From positions 503,479,760-503,543,759 of the forward strand of contig OX422210.1 in assembly GCA_949130495.1 (NCBI GenBank): 64,000 nt of DNA, in the 5' to 3' direction. This document shows, piece by piece, positions 13,190 through 24,909 of the stretch. The position numbers were made by a program, and so were the translations under genes. The notes beneath the pieces were generated by a model. It was not told where the DNA came from. It did not search any database and saw nothing but the letters and a program-made list of their open reading frames with translations. The DNA is from Sambucus nigra (lineage: Eukaryota > Streptophyta > Magnoliopsida > Dipsacales > Adoxaceae). Within the stretch, counting starts at the first letter, position 1, and each line of letters opens with the position of its first letter.

Positions 13190-14000
13190 AGGAGCCCTTT
13201 CTCTCCATAAACAAAACAATTTCCTTTAAACTGATGCCTATCCGATTGTTGCCTTTATTGACCCTGCTGGCCTCGTACCTGCTTCCATTGGCCCCCTAAT
13301 GGCCTTTTCTGCTATTGGCCCTGCTCATTCTGTTTGTTGGAACACCTGTACCTTTTATGGTGATCACTCGCCTTTGACCCCTTAAATTGTTGGTTCCCTT
13401 GACTGTCGTTCGTATTCGTCTTACCTTGCTAGCTCGAAGTCTCTAACTAGATTTCTTCTCTCCTATATTTTTTGGAACAACTTATGGTCCTGACAATCCA
13501 GCAAGAAGGCATTCACCATCTTGGTGTAAATGATAAAATCCAACTTCCCCAATAATGATTTCTAGATGTGCCAAGACTTTCCTAACATAAGCTTTTCCAT
13601 CTTCTCCTCTTAGGTGTTTACCTTATCTCTAGAAAAATAAGACATTGAGGTAAACTCCTCGTATTTTTCTACAGTGTTACCTTCTTACTTAACCTCCATG
13701 AACTTACTCCTCATCTTTGATTTTATAGATTGTGGGAAATGATTTCCCTCAAACTTGACTCAAAACTCATCAATAGTTAATTTTTCCCTCTCCTCCAGTT
13801 TGGTAACATACTCCCACCATTATAAGGTTGCCCCTACCAGTCGAAATGAAGTTAACATCTGTTTGTGCAGTTCCGTGCACTAAACCATCCTCAAGTGTCA
13901 CTGAGTTTCCTTCTTCCACTGAATGACCACCAAAATATCTAGACTACCAAAAAACTATGACTGGTGGACTTTTGTGAAAGCCTTTCTAGCTTCTACTAAA
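13190..14000 (-). pseudogene. gag: Retrotransposon Gag of element A1, broken
   Basis: Read on the minus strand from about 13880 leftward, the translation gives WWEYVTKLEEREKLTIDEF, then KFEGNHFPQSIKSKMRSKF and NTVEKYEEFTSMSYFSRDKV. This is the order and spacing of the Ty3-gypsy retrotransposon Gag domain (PF03732). A knuckle-like CFVYGEKGS near 13200-13225 stands where CxxCGxxGH is expected. Several in-frame stops and a degraded knuckle show it is dead. Its place near the 5' LTR of A1 and its strand fit that element. Confidence 0.65.
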
Positions 14001-14845
14001 TCGAGCCATGTGTCTGAATGGATAGTGCCATCTACTGCGGTGGTGGTGGTGGCTGAAAATGTTATAGCATAACGGCCATCACTATATAGATTGCATGCAT
14101 CACTATCTTGGAAATGTCTGCTAGAGTAATCAAGGGTGGGGATGATGGTGGATGTGTCTCCTGTTGTGCCCCCTCCTCTGCAGCCTACGTGGTAACACAT
14201 TACAATTAGTTGAGGGGTGAGATACTTACTACATGCGAGTGTCAATGGGTGGCATATTATTTAAACTAGCTTCATTATTGTATATTATTTCAATAAGTTA
14301 ATTTCGAAAACTATAGGGCACTCACCCAAATTATAAAATGTTTTCCCCCTGGGTTTACATAGACACTGACAACATGGCTGACAGGAGATCAGACTTGCGA
14401 TCATATTTGCACGTCCATTACTTCAGTTCTTTTGACTCTAGCATAGGTTGATATTTCCATTTCAGCCAGTTTATTATTTCAGATATTATAGGGGAATAAG
14501 CCTCAGTTTATTATTGAGTCTTTGGAGATATTTGTTATACTTGAGTGGATATTTTATAATAGTTGGTAGTTTTGATTTATTTCTTTTACATTTGCAACTT
14601 AAATTGTTTGTTTGAATTAACATTATAATTGTTATATTATGGGTTGATGCTAAAATGATATAGATTGTTAGACAAGCCCCATTCGGTGTATTGTGTCTGG
14701 AAAATCTTTAAGCAAACAAGGTTCATATTAGTATTAGATCATAAAGAGTAGAACGAATCCTAAACAAAGGGCTTTACACATCAAAGGAACTTAACACAAA
14801 ATGTAACGAGCGCAACACACATCCTAAGGACACTAGATTCTAGAT

Positions 14846-14857
14846 GCTCTGATACCA
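14846..14857 (-). other. Primer-binding site of A1 (initiator tRNA-Met)
   Basis: The plus strand reads GCTCTGATACCA, i.e. TGGTATCAGAGC on the minus strand. This is the canonical complement of the 3' end of plant initiator tRNA-Met, two bases inside the LTR end at 14860. It fixes the orientation of A1. Confidence 0.85.
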
Positions 14858-14859
14858 GC

Positions 14860-17415
14860 TGTAACAACCCCCATTTTTCACATAAAGGTTTTCCAAACAC
14901 AATACACTGAATGGGGCTTATTTAACAATCTATATCATTTTAGCATCAAACCATAATATAACAATTATAATTTTAATTCAAATAAACAATTTAAGTTACA
15001 AGTGTAAAAGAAATAAATCAAAAATCCCAACTATTATAAAATATCCAATCAAGTATAACAAATATCACTAAAGACTAAATAATAAACTCAGGCTTATTCC
15101 CCTATAATATCTGAAATAATAAACTGGGTGGAATGGAAATATCAACTTATACTAGAGTCAAAAGAACTGAAATAATGGATGTGCAAATATGATCGCAAGT
15201 CTGATCTCCTGTCAGCCATGTTGTCCGTGTCTATGTAAACCCGGGGGGGAAATATTTTATAATTTGGGTGAGTGCCTTAGAGTTTTCGGAATTAACTTAT
15301 TGAAATAATATACAATAATGAAGCTAGTTTAAAGAATACGCCACCCATTGGCACTCGCATGTAGTAAGTATCACCCCTCATCTAAGTGCAATACTATACG
15401 CATCACAACCCAAGTCCCAATTATGAAGTAAGATAATTACCACAACAAGATAATATTCAATGTGTCTAACACAACTCATAAAGCTAATAATTTATACATT
15501 TTCTTCTAACCCTAAGATTAACCCCTACAATATTATCAACAAGAAATAACATACCATCCATTATTCATTTTACGTAGTATTTGGTTCATTATGAATTGTG
15601 TACCTTGTTAGACAAAATTAATTTAATATCAATTAATTTACATAATTATATATGTCCTGACATATATATGAAACATAGAGGCATCTACCTTCAGTGTCCC
15701 ATTCATTCTCTAGGAGGAAGTCCGGAGAAGTCCCTCATCCAAACGTGCATCACAAAGCACACATAAGCGGGGTGGTTCCAACTAATACACCATCACACAA
15801 TCCATACCCCCAACAATGATAATGGATCCGAGCCTTTAAACCTACCTCCTCGTAAGTGGAGCCACCACATAGGAGTTAAAATAATGATCTACACAAAGCC
15901 TAGTCCACCTATGCTGATGTGTGATCCTGTCCTGAGACGTACACAACCCCAACCGACAGACCATCCATTCACATGGGTATATTCATACAAATAATTATTA
16001 AATACACATTTTTATCACCTAATATGTATAGTTAATTAACTTTATAATTACCCCTAAGGAGTCTCATTAATCTTCTATTATTATTCATGCTTTAAGAATT
16101 AACCATTTAGTTAATTGTCAAATTCCCCAATTAATAAAATAGTGACATAAATCCATTTCTAAAAATTTATCCACTCACTTGGATGACCTCCCACATACAC
16201 TCCTAAGCTCGTAAAAATCATCCGAACCATTCCCCAGTCCTACCATGATCCAAACCCATAGGCCGAATTGATTCACCTCTAGGGCCTAATTGGTTCTCCC
16301 CCAAATCGAATCGATTCGCCTTAGAGGACGAATCCATTAGCAGCGGGCAGTAACCCGAAACTTTTATAATTTCCTATATGGGATTCCTATTTCAAAATAC
16401 AATCTAAAACCCAAATATTTACCCCCTTATTTATCAATCAGTATAGATTCCTCATGAATCAATTACACTTTTTAGATGACTATCTAATACAATTAACACA
16501 AGATTATGCCCCCTATATCCCAGAAATTACATCTAACTTTAGTGTCCATCTAAACCCAATTTGATCCTACTTACTCATCTAATTAATCTCATATTTTAAG
16601 GGATCGGTACATCAATTGAAACCATCAAAATAGAAATCCTATAAAATGAATTCTAAGGTTCAATTCCCAATTAATATGACACCAATTCTGGGTTTGACAC
16701 CAAAACACTTAATTATTCAAACCACGATTTCCAGATTTGTTCTAAGAATCATAGAATTTTATTCCAATTAATTAAAATCATCCATTTATTCAATTAACCC
16801 AAAAATATTATGAGAGTATGCACAGAATTAAGAAATTTTAATTGAGTTAGCAAGAGAATTCTTGCCTTAAACTATTGATTGGAGTCTCCCTCTCTTAAAT
16901 CCTGGTTCTCCCTTACTTCTCTAGCATCGGTGACCTTTTCTATAGGTGTGGGACTACTAGGGTTGTATGGTGGTGGATGGGAATGACTTCTCAAGTTTCT
17001 AATTACCCTCTTATAATCATTAATCCCGATTTACCCATTAACCCCCCAACTTTGGGCCCCCAAATAAGCTCGAAACTGTAACCGAATTGGCCTAATAACT
17101 CCCTTAATGGTATACCTATGCTTCGGGCCTAATCTTAGATGTAAAAAATACCTAAACGAGTCTTTAATTCCTTCTAAAACGTGCCCAAACTTCATTTACC
17201 CAAATTAAACACTTCTATTATGTTTATTCACCACATAACAATAAGTTAATTAACATACAATTTATTTTCAATGAGTGAACAGGTTATGCATAATTTAATC
17301 AAATAAACATGCAATCATAAATAAGCAATTTATTCTCAAATTAAATTCTACCAATTTAATTTATTTAATTAAATTCTACCATCATTAATTTATTATGAAA
17401 ATACGGGGTATTACA
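14860..17415 (-). repeat. 5' LTR of element A1
   Basis: 2556 bp with TGTAACAACC at its left and GGTATTACA at its right end, the partner of 2310-4882. Palindrome relics of the AATCGATT type are at 16262-16330. Confidence 0.8.
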
Positions 17416-18064
17416 ATACCCTTTCCACTTGTCAATGCTACCCACGGTTCTCTAGAACCAATTACCATGTACTTTTATACTTGTCTTATCTTAGTTTATT
17501 TACATGTAGGGCTCTTGTCAAAATGGATATTTTTTTTTATCAAGACTTAATCCAGATGTCAAATTTCTTTTAAACCTCATAATGCATTTTATTCTAAAGG
17601 TAGATGCTTAATTAGACCAACTTGTGGACTCCATAATATTTACACTTTTTTATGAACATATTTTCTTTCTATGGTGACATCATAAATTTTCACAAACTTC
17701 TTACTACTAAGTACCACGAGACTTCACTGAACGTCAAGAAATTCCAATTAGTCATTTAGTAGCGATACACGCTTCTTAGGCTAACACTTTCTAGACTAAT
17801 TTATCATCCTATGCGAGGATGCCAGTTTGAGGAGTCACAATGACAAAATCTCATACCATTGTTTAAAATGAAAGAAACCTTCTACTCATTTGATAATTCT
17901 CACTCCCCGATCCTAGTCGCATGCATGTACACTCGGAGTCTCCATTCACATTATCAGGTCATGTTTTAAAGATGAAATTTGACAATTGAAGGATCAAATC
18001 CCAATCTAAAGACTACACATCACTCCCAAAAGGGACTTCGACCTAAATCTCGAATACCAACTTT
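17416..18064 (-). mobile_element. Internal remnant of element A (right part) with decayed primer site
   Basis: About 650 bp between A1 and the right LTR of A. At 18047-18059 TCTCGAATACCAA resembles the initiator tRNA-Met site complement CTCTGATACCAA and lies just before an LTR-like TGTAGTGCCC at 18065. No gag can be read, so the leader and gag have largely been lost. Confidence 0.45.
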
Positions 18065-20340
18065 TGTAGTGCCCTTACCCAGAATTTGGGATCACTTTTT
18101 GGCCAACGGGGTTAGATCCAAGTGGGCTAAGTGTGATGTGATGCGAAAAAAATATAAATAATGTTTTGTGTCCCTTTTGATTCGTTATAATTATTGAGTA
18201 AGCATGAAATTCATTTTCCAAGCATATACACATAATAACAATAATTGTGGAACCCATTAGACAATGCCCTAGGGTTCACGTCATCAAAGCTACTTGCATA
18301 ATAATAAAAAAATTACATACCAAAAACATTCTCTCAAAAGATAACATAGCGATTAACCTTCCATAATAAAGGGAATGAAGGTGAGACAATGCCCAGTAGG
18401 GGCTCGCAACGAAATACAATATATAAACGAATGACTTAAAGAACAAATTTAATACTATAACTAATATAATTTTACATGCAATTGCTAGATATTATATGGA
18501 TTACTCATGTTTTATTTCCCAAAATATTATCTTTAAATTCAATTAAATACAATGACTGATATCTACCATTTTATTCCAAAAATGTCCCATAATCCAGTAA
18601 CTCATACGATTAATTTACAAATTTATACTCTTGGACTATCTTTAAATCGTTTGTCTTACTTTTAAAATATCAACTTATACTTGAATTAACACCTGACAAT
18701 GTTTCTATAAAAATGGCATTTTGGCATCATTTACTTTAATCTTGCAAATGCAATCTACGACACATGGTAATGTAAACGATTGGTTATATGCTAACACATG
18801 CTTATTTACTTTTTAATGAACTCCTACCAGAGTCCCGTTATTTTATCATGTTACATTTTACAATTAATACTTTATGACTTACTATTTATATTCTATCTTT
18901 TATTCGAAGGTTACTAATCCCATTTATATTTACATTCTCTCACCGCCAGCCATTAATAATGTAGTTATTTCTTTACTGGCAAATTGTCTTGGGCTAATGT
19001 TAAAGCTGCACTCTAGGGCTCGGGGCCTTCTTAAATTTCTTTATTTATTTAAGTATATTTTCTTTACTCTTTAGTAACATCTTTCACATTTTTGTATATT
19101 TTAATCCAGCCGGTGGGACCAAACTTTCCAAGGTATTAATATACCATACATTTTCTTATTTTCATAGTTACACACTTTGAACACCCTTTTAGCCTTAAGA
19201 TCCTTATATTTCCTTTAGACATATATTTTCACTTAAAATAACACTCTGTACATACTTTTTCCACATGAAATAACTCTTTTAACATATTTTCTACACATGA
19301 AATAACACTTTAACATATTTCTACACATAAAATTACACTTTTAACATATTTTCTTCACGTGAAACAACACTATTTATCATATTTCTTCACATAAAATGAT
19401 AGAATATTTGTATACTATGTAGGTAGCATGTTGAGTATATATATTATCCTAAAATGCTAAATTTTATTTATAAAAATACTTGAATACAAAATCCTACTTC
19501 AAAGTGTTGAAAATACTCCTTGAAATGATGTAAAAAACGAGCTTTAGAAACTTCTTAAAATACTCCAAAAAAGCTTCAGGAAAATTATCCAAAATAACTC
19601 CCCCAGAATACAAGTGTTCAGGTGTACTCAATATATTCAAGAGGGTTGTATTGTAACTTCAAAAAAATTTGGTGTAAAAATGGTGGTAGTTTTGCTGGTG
19701 TAAAAAATGGTGTTTGTTAATGTTGTATTGTTTAGTTTTGTAGCGCGATTAAAATGCATGTTCATTAGGTGCACAACTCAGTTTGTGACAACACACAAAA
19801 TAAAGAGGAGAAGAAACTTGTGGTCAAATATTGTGTTATCCAGATATAGGTATCTATGGGGAACCGAAAGTACAACAAGAAGGATATGAAACCACAAAAT
19901 GTTGATAACACGTAACTATTAGTGCTACAACCTGAAAAACCAAATAAAGAAGAAATAAAAACTCATTAACATCTAATTTCTTAAAATTATCAACACCTTT
20001 AAAATTCGCAGTTTAAATTTTATTTATTTTTAAACTTCTTAAATTTCAAATAACGACTTAAAAATTTTAAATTTCAACTTCAATGGTGTTTTGAAATACT
20101 CAAATCAACTTTAATATTTACATTAATTTGTCCACACTAATTACACTTTTACTTCAAAAATAGTCACTTTACTTTAATAATTTATTTCTTCGCGCCATTT
20201 ATCATACTAATTAAGCATTTAACTCAATATTACTAATCCATCCAATACTAAATAATTATTGCCATCAAATACCACAATTACACAATCAATATTAAAATAA
20301 TTAACCCAAAAAAATGTTACCATGCATAAAACAAACATAA
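18065..20340 (-). repeat. 5' LTR of element A, left fragment
   Basis: It starts TGTAGTGCCC after a decayed primer site. From about 19960 it aligns with positions 1-340 (shared TTTAAATTTCAAATAACGACTT-like runs and TCCACACTAATT). It is interrupted at about 20341 by a LINE and resumes at 23386. I see no gene in it; 18065-19900 is AT-rich, with repeated ACATATTTTCTACACATGAAAT-type tracts at 19240-19400. Confidence 0.6.
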
Positions 20341-20630
20341 TTAAATAAAAATATTATTTAAACCATTTCCATAACATCAATCAAGTTGTCTCAAGTGGAG
20401 CAGGTGCGGATTGTAAATAGTAGACAAAAGGTCCAAATAAGAATAAAATGGATATTGTGGTAGCAATTGAGAATGCCAATAATTGTTTCGTAGGGGGATA
20501 TCCCATTATAGGCACGGGTGAAAGGAGGGGGCAAGTAGGAAAGGAATAGGGCTTTGATTTAACATATTTGAAAAATTCCAAATTGTGGGTAGAAATAAAA
20601 CTTCCAAGACATGATGGGGAAAGGGGGAAA

Positions 20631-20648
20631 GGGGGGGGGGGGGGGGGG
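20631..20648 (+). repeat. Poly-G tract (18 G)
   Basis: Eighteen consecutive G preceded by GGGGAAAGGGGGAAA. It could form a G-quadruplex, or it could be inexact because homopolymers of this length are hard to sequence. Confidence 0.9.
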
Positions 20649-20930
20649 TAGAGGACTCAGAAGAATGGGTGGAGAATATGATATGAGATTTTAGTAAAAT
20701 TTTGGGTTAGAATACAAGGGGAATAAAAGTAATGCCCTATGTTTATTTGAGAGAATAAAAAATTTATGGACGATGGGAAATAAGGAGGCCGAGGGAGGAG
20801 TTCTCCTCTCCAAGGGAAAATAGGAAGGTATAAGAACTCAAGCATATATAGCGTGCCATTAATTATTAGGGAACAAAAAGGAAGTAAGGGGAAGAATGTA
20901 GGGGGGAGAATAAGGTATTTAAAAAGTTTA

Positions 20931-23250
20931 ATGAAGCTTAGGTTGATTTCATGGAATGTGAATGGGTTTAATGATCCTGAAAAATGTGTCATTGTAAGTG
21001 GGGTCATTTCTACTAGGAAACCAGATATATTATGCTTGCAAGGAAAAAAGTTGAGTCATGTGGATAATAAGGTAGCTATATATATATATATATATATATG
21101 GAAAGGGGGAATGGTTAAATGAAATAATGTGGACACTGCGAGTGCTTTGGGAGGAGTGATTATTACATGGGACTCAAGAGTGGTGGAGTTCTTGGAGAGC
21201 ATAGTAGGCACTTGGACCTCATCTTGTTTGTTTAGGAATGTGGATGAAGGGTTTACTGGGAGTGTCGATTTTTCAAGGAGGAGAAAAGTTGAGGGAGGAT
21301 AGGAAAGGGGAGATTGGGAGAAGGATTATTCAGGAAGAAATCAGTTGGAGACAAAAATTGAGAGCATCGTGGTTAAGGGGGAGAAAAGAAAACAAAGTTC
21401 TTTCGTAACGTGGCTAATTCAAATTGGATCTTTAAACATATTGGGGAAATTACAAGGGGTGGAGTTCGAAGAAGTTAGCGACATGAGGGGGGTCAATTAT
21501 CAATTTTATGAGGATATGTTTAGGGAGGCGGAAAAATGGTGCCATTATAGTTGAGTTGGAGAGTATTTCAGGGGTTGATGCTGAGAATTTAGAGGGTTAG
21601 TTCACTGAGGATGCAATCATGCAGGTCTTAGCTTCTATGATTGGAGATACGTCTCCTGCCCTAGACTGATTCTCAATGGATTTCTTTCATCACCACTGGT
21701 ATGTTGTCAGAGGGAAAGTGATGTCTTTCTTTTATAAGGTCCATGATAGAGGTTACTTCTTAAGGATCCAAAATGCGACGTTCATAAACAAGATCTCTAA
21801 GAGGGGAGTCGATCGATGTTCATAATTTCGAACTATATGACTGACCGGGAGTACTTATAAGCTTTTTGCCAAAGTCTCGTGGGTTAAGCATAGGAAAGTC
21901 ATTGGCCCTCTTATTTCTGAATCCCAAAATTCTTTCATCCATGGAAGACAAATTCTCGATGAAGTTATAGGTGCCAATAAGTGAGTGGAATCTAGGTTAA
22001 GAAGCAGAAAATTGAGTTTTGCATGCAAGTTAAATATTTAGAAGATGAATGATCATGTCAACTGAAATTTTCTTTCATACTTGAAGACGAGAGATTTTTT
22101 ATTGGAAAAGGAATGGGGACAAATTTAAAGACTATTTTTTGGGGATGGATGAGGTTTACAAGCCTAATAAGGAGGAAGGAGTGGGAATCAAGAATCTAGA
22201 GTATTTTAACAAAGCGTTGTTAGGAAAGTTTATATGGAGATTCCCTCGTGAGGAGAACAAGTTATGGAGAGTGGCGGTCGAGAGTGGTGTGATTTTTCAA
22301 TGGGGTGGGATTGTAGAAGCATACATCGAAGGAGTGGGAAGATTTATCAAGGTAGATGGATTTTCAATTACGGAGAGGTAATAGGATCAGATATTGGAAA
22401 TATAGATGGCGCAAGAATGGATCTTTTTAGGATTAGTTTCCTGATATCATCTGTTTAGGTGGGTAGTGTGGAACCCTCAGTACAAGATACGATTATGGGA
22501 CTGGAAGATCTAGGAGGTTTTGGCCTTTTATGACTGGCTAGGTTCATCCATATGTCCTTCAAAGGGGACGATGAATTGAGATGAAAGGCAGGAGGGAAAA
22601 AGGAGTTTACGATGAGAGGTTATAATGCCATGTTAAGAGAAAATGGGATCCAAAGAACTTATTTCCCATGGAATCAAATATGGAAGTCTAAGGTCCCGCT
22701 TGAAAGTGATGTTCTTCATTTGGACCGTGGCTAGACAAACCATATTGACGATCAAAGGTTTGTAGAAGATAAGGAGGTACATGGCTAGTCGTTATTGATT
22801 ATGTAAGGATGCAAAAGAGAAAACCAATCATTTACTTTTGAAAGGCCCACGAAATGTTTTTTAGCTCTGAGCAGGATTGTGTGGGTAATGCCTGAGATGG
22901 TAAGGTAGCTATTATAGGATTATCACCCCCTAAGGGTTGGAAGGGACAAAAAAGTGTGGCGTCCGGTCCTATGCTATTTTTTTAGACAATTTGGGGAGAG
23001 AGGAACTCGAGTTTCTTTAAAGGTATAGAGACTGCGCCATCTAGAATACGATACCCTTTTCTGAGAACCTAACTAAATTGGTATAAAGAGAGACATGTTG
23101 TTTCTATCTTTAACTTTTTAGAGTTTTGTAGGATTTACATAAAGTCTTGTAGGAGTGATAATTATCTAATAGGGGCCATTTTTTTGTCCCTATTTTCATT
23201 AGGTTGTAATGTATACGATTTGTATATGGGTTTCGATCACGTAGAGGTTG
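20931..23250 (+). pseudogene. LINE ORF2 (endonuclease-reverse transcriptase), broken
   Basis: The frame opens MKLRLISWNVNGFNDPEKC, the start of the L1 endonuclease/exonuclease/phosphatase domain, with KPDILCLQ and GGVIITWDSRVVEFLES following. After a large internal loss, 21310-21350 reads IQEEISWRQK. Reverse-transcriptase blocks appear at 21660-22060 (VHNFRTI.LTGSTYKLFAKV, VIGPLISESQNSFIHGRQIL). At 22139-22400 NKEEGVGIKNLEYFNKALL is the post-RT segment, and FPWNQIWKSKVPL at about 22665 starts the zf-RVT region. ORF2 nicks DNA and copies the LINE RNA at the target. Many stops and frameshifts, and no intact catalytic block, show it is extinct. Confidence 0.75.
21074..21099 (+). repeat. (TA)n microsatellite in LINE
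   Basis: About 12 TA units interrupt the endonuclease frame of the first LINE. Confidence 0.9.
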
Positions 23251-23299
23251 GTTTTTATAACATATTTATTTATAAAAAAATCTCCTATTATACTAACAT

Positions 23300-23384
23300 A
23301 AAAAAAAGGTTGTACCCATTGCACAAGTCTTTCGTTTAGCTGTAGGGCTTGGGTGAGGTGAATGTCACCTGACCCTATCCTCAT
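23300..23384 (-). repeat. Possible SINE-like 3' domain
   Basis: On the minus strand this ends CTTGTGCAATGGGTACAACC followed by a T run. From memory this resembles the conserved 3' domain of many angiosperm SINEs (GTGCACTGGGTACG..CC). No pol III boxes were identified next to it, so it may be a truncated SINE or a shared tail. Confidence 0.35.
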
Positions 23385-23531
23385 ATAAGTTCATTAATTA
23401 TACTACACTAATTAACCCCACATATTAATATTAAATAACTTGCATAATAAAATATTACAATTAACAATTTCATATGACTTATTCATAAGTACCATTGAAA
23501 TTATTGACCAAAAAAGTCCAGGTTATTACAA
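23385..23531 (-). repeat. 5' LTR of element A, right fragment
   Basis: It matches 365-511 closely (TTCATTAATT, TAATAAAATATTACAA, CCATT.AAA.TATT.ACCAAAAAA) and ends CCAGGTTATTACA. This is the outer terminus of element A, TGTAATAACC on the minus strand. Confidence 0.75.
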
Positions 23532-24204
23532 ATTTTGTAGCCAAAAATTTTGATTTTTAACACAAAGTTAAATGCACCGGCCATCGTAAGAAATTTATAT
23601 AAAAAGTTTGGCATAACTATAATAAAATTACGCTTCATGTATCCAAACTAAAACATGCACAAGGAGCTTGCCATGGGATAGGAACAAACAAAGGCGACTA
23701 GACTAGTTCCAAATTTTTTAGTCTCGTGTATAAATGTTATGTAAATCATACAGAATCTATATTGATGATATTAAAGTTGTTGCATTATTTTTATTTAGAA
23801 CGTGTCCGATTTGAGTTTGTACAGGAGAATAATTGTAAGACGTTTTTATAGGTGTTAATTGATGCTAAGAGCCTTGCACAAGTTTTCGCCAACCCAAAAT
23901 ATCTTGAAGACCCCACACTTGCACTTTAACATGAATTACCCACATCCAATAAAATAATATTGTGTCAGATCTGAGATGATATATTTTGGAATGATGGCTT
24001 ACTTGATATTGAGTAGACATATCCTTTAACAATAGGAAAACAATAAGAAAAGTAGCAAAAACGAGAGAAACAAAAGGCGAGCATTGTTGGAGTGAACAAT
24101 GCGTTTAAAAAAATATATCTACATCCAATAAAATAATTTAAAGACTTGTGAATCTGATAGAATTGAACCTCTAATTTTAAATTAATATACAATAATATTT
24201 AACC
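23532..24204. other. AT-rich spacer, nothing recognised
   Basis: No coherent open frame, tRNA or element terminus was found. ACATCCAATAAAATAAT occurs twice, at about 23942 and 24121. Confidence 0.5.
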
Positions 24205-24370
24205 AAAGGGGCTTGCCTCAATGGTTAACATAGGATCCTTGGCTAGCAAGGGTCATGCGTTCAAGTCCCCCCCACTCGAACTTGTAGCAAAAGAAACAAT
24301 AATTGAATATGAGAGAGGAGGAAATTGAAATGCAATGTTGTAGAGAAAAAAATGTAAAAAATAATAAGAA
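24205..24370 (+). mobile_element. tRNA-derived SINE
   Basis: An A-box-like GCTTGCCTCAATGGTT at 24211-24226 and a B-box-like GCGTTCAAGTCC at 24257-24268 have the spacing of an internal RNA polymerase III promoter. The body continues to an A-rich end near 24345-24370. There is no cloverleaf completing a tRNA, so a SINE fits better than a tRNA gene. Confidence 0.5.
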
Positions 24371-24698
24371 ATTATAATATTCATGGATACCTTTAATATT
24401 AACCCATCCCAACTGGAGTACCACCATTATTGGGTGCAATAGATTATGCGTTGGAAGCGTTAACAAATGTCATTTTCTTGGCGTTATTCATCAATATAGG
24501 TAGCTTTCCCAAGTATCACCACTGTTTATTTAATTGTACATTTCTTATGTTACATTTCCTATTTAATTGTACATTTATTATATTTCATATTCTTATCTTA
24601 TTACTTAACTAATGTTTAACGATGCTTATATTTTATTTAAGAGTATCAATAGATTACCAAATTGTTTCAAAACAAAATCACAGATCATAATGAAAATG

Positions 24699-24720
24699 CA
24701 AGGGCGGAGCCAAGATTACT
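24699..24720 (-). repeat. Candidate hAT terminal inverted repeat (3' end)
   Basis: CAAGGGCGGAGCCAAGATTA resembles the CAGGGGCGGAGC-type ends of plant hAT elements and lies about 210 bp beyond the stop of the hAT transposase on its 3' side. The opposite end was not found, so this rests on resemblance and position. Confidence 0.45.
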
Positions 24721-24909
24721 CGACGGGTTGGCTAACAATAAGTCAAATTCCATTAACATTAAAATTAGATAAGAAAATAAGAAAAAAAATCATGACAAAA
24801 CTAAGTTCAACAATAGATTTCATTCATAATCAAATAAAGAAGTTTAATAAAAAAAAAATGGTCTCCCTAGTCTTTAAATATTCACATTCATTGATTACAA
24901 AAAAATCTA

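Larger units (their letters stand above)
2310..17415 (-). mobile_element. Nested Tekay-like Ty3-gypsy element A1
   Basis: Two long repeats in the same orientation (2310-4882 and 14860-17415) both begin TGTAA and end TTACA on the plus strand. A primer-binding site for initiator tRNA-Met lies inside the right copy and a polypurine tract inside the left copy, so the element runs on the minus strand. The interior holds a decayed gag and little recognisable pol. A Copia derivative is inserted at 5677-11679. The near-match of ATACT and ATACC outside the termini supports insertion into element A. Confidence 0.8.
20341..23299 (+). mobile_element. L1-type LINE inserted in LTR of element A
   Basis: The insertion is bounded by the two halves of the LTR of A. 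It carries an endonuclease start at 20931, a decayed reverse transcriptase, a C-terminal zinc-finger region and an A-rich end near 23270-23300. The 5' part (20341-20930) contains an 18-base G run and NSKLWVEIKLPRHD-like coding text that recurs in the second LINE. Confidence 0.75.

Noticed and set aside
24205..24290. Possible functional tRNA gene
   Set aside because: A- and B-box-like motifs are present, but no complete cloverleaf with paired acceptor stem could be built; SINE is more likely.
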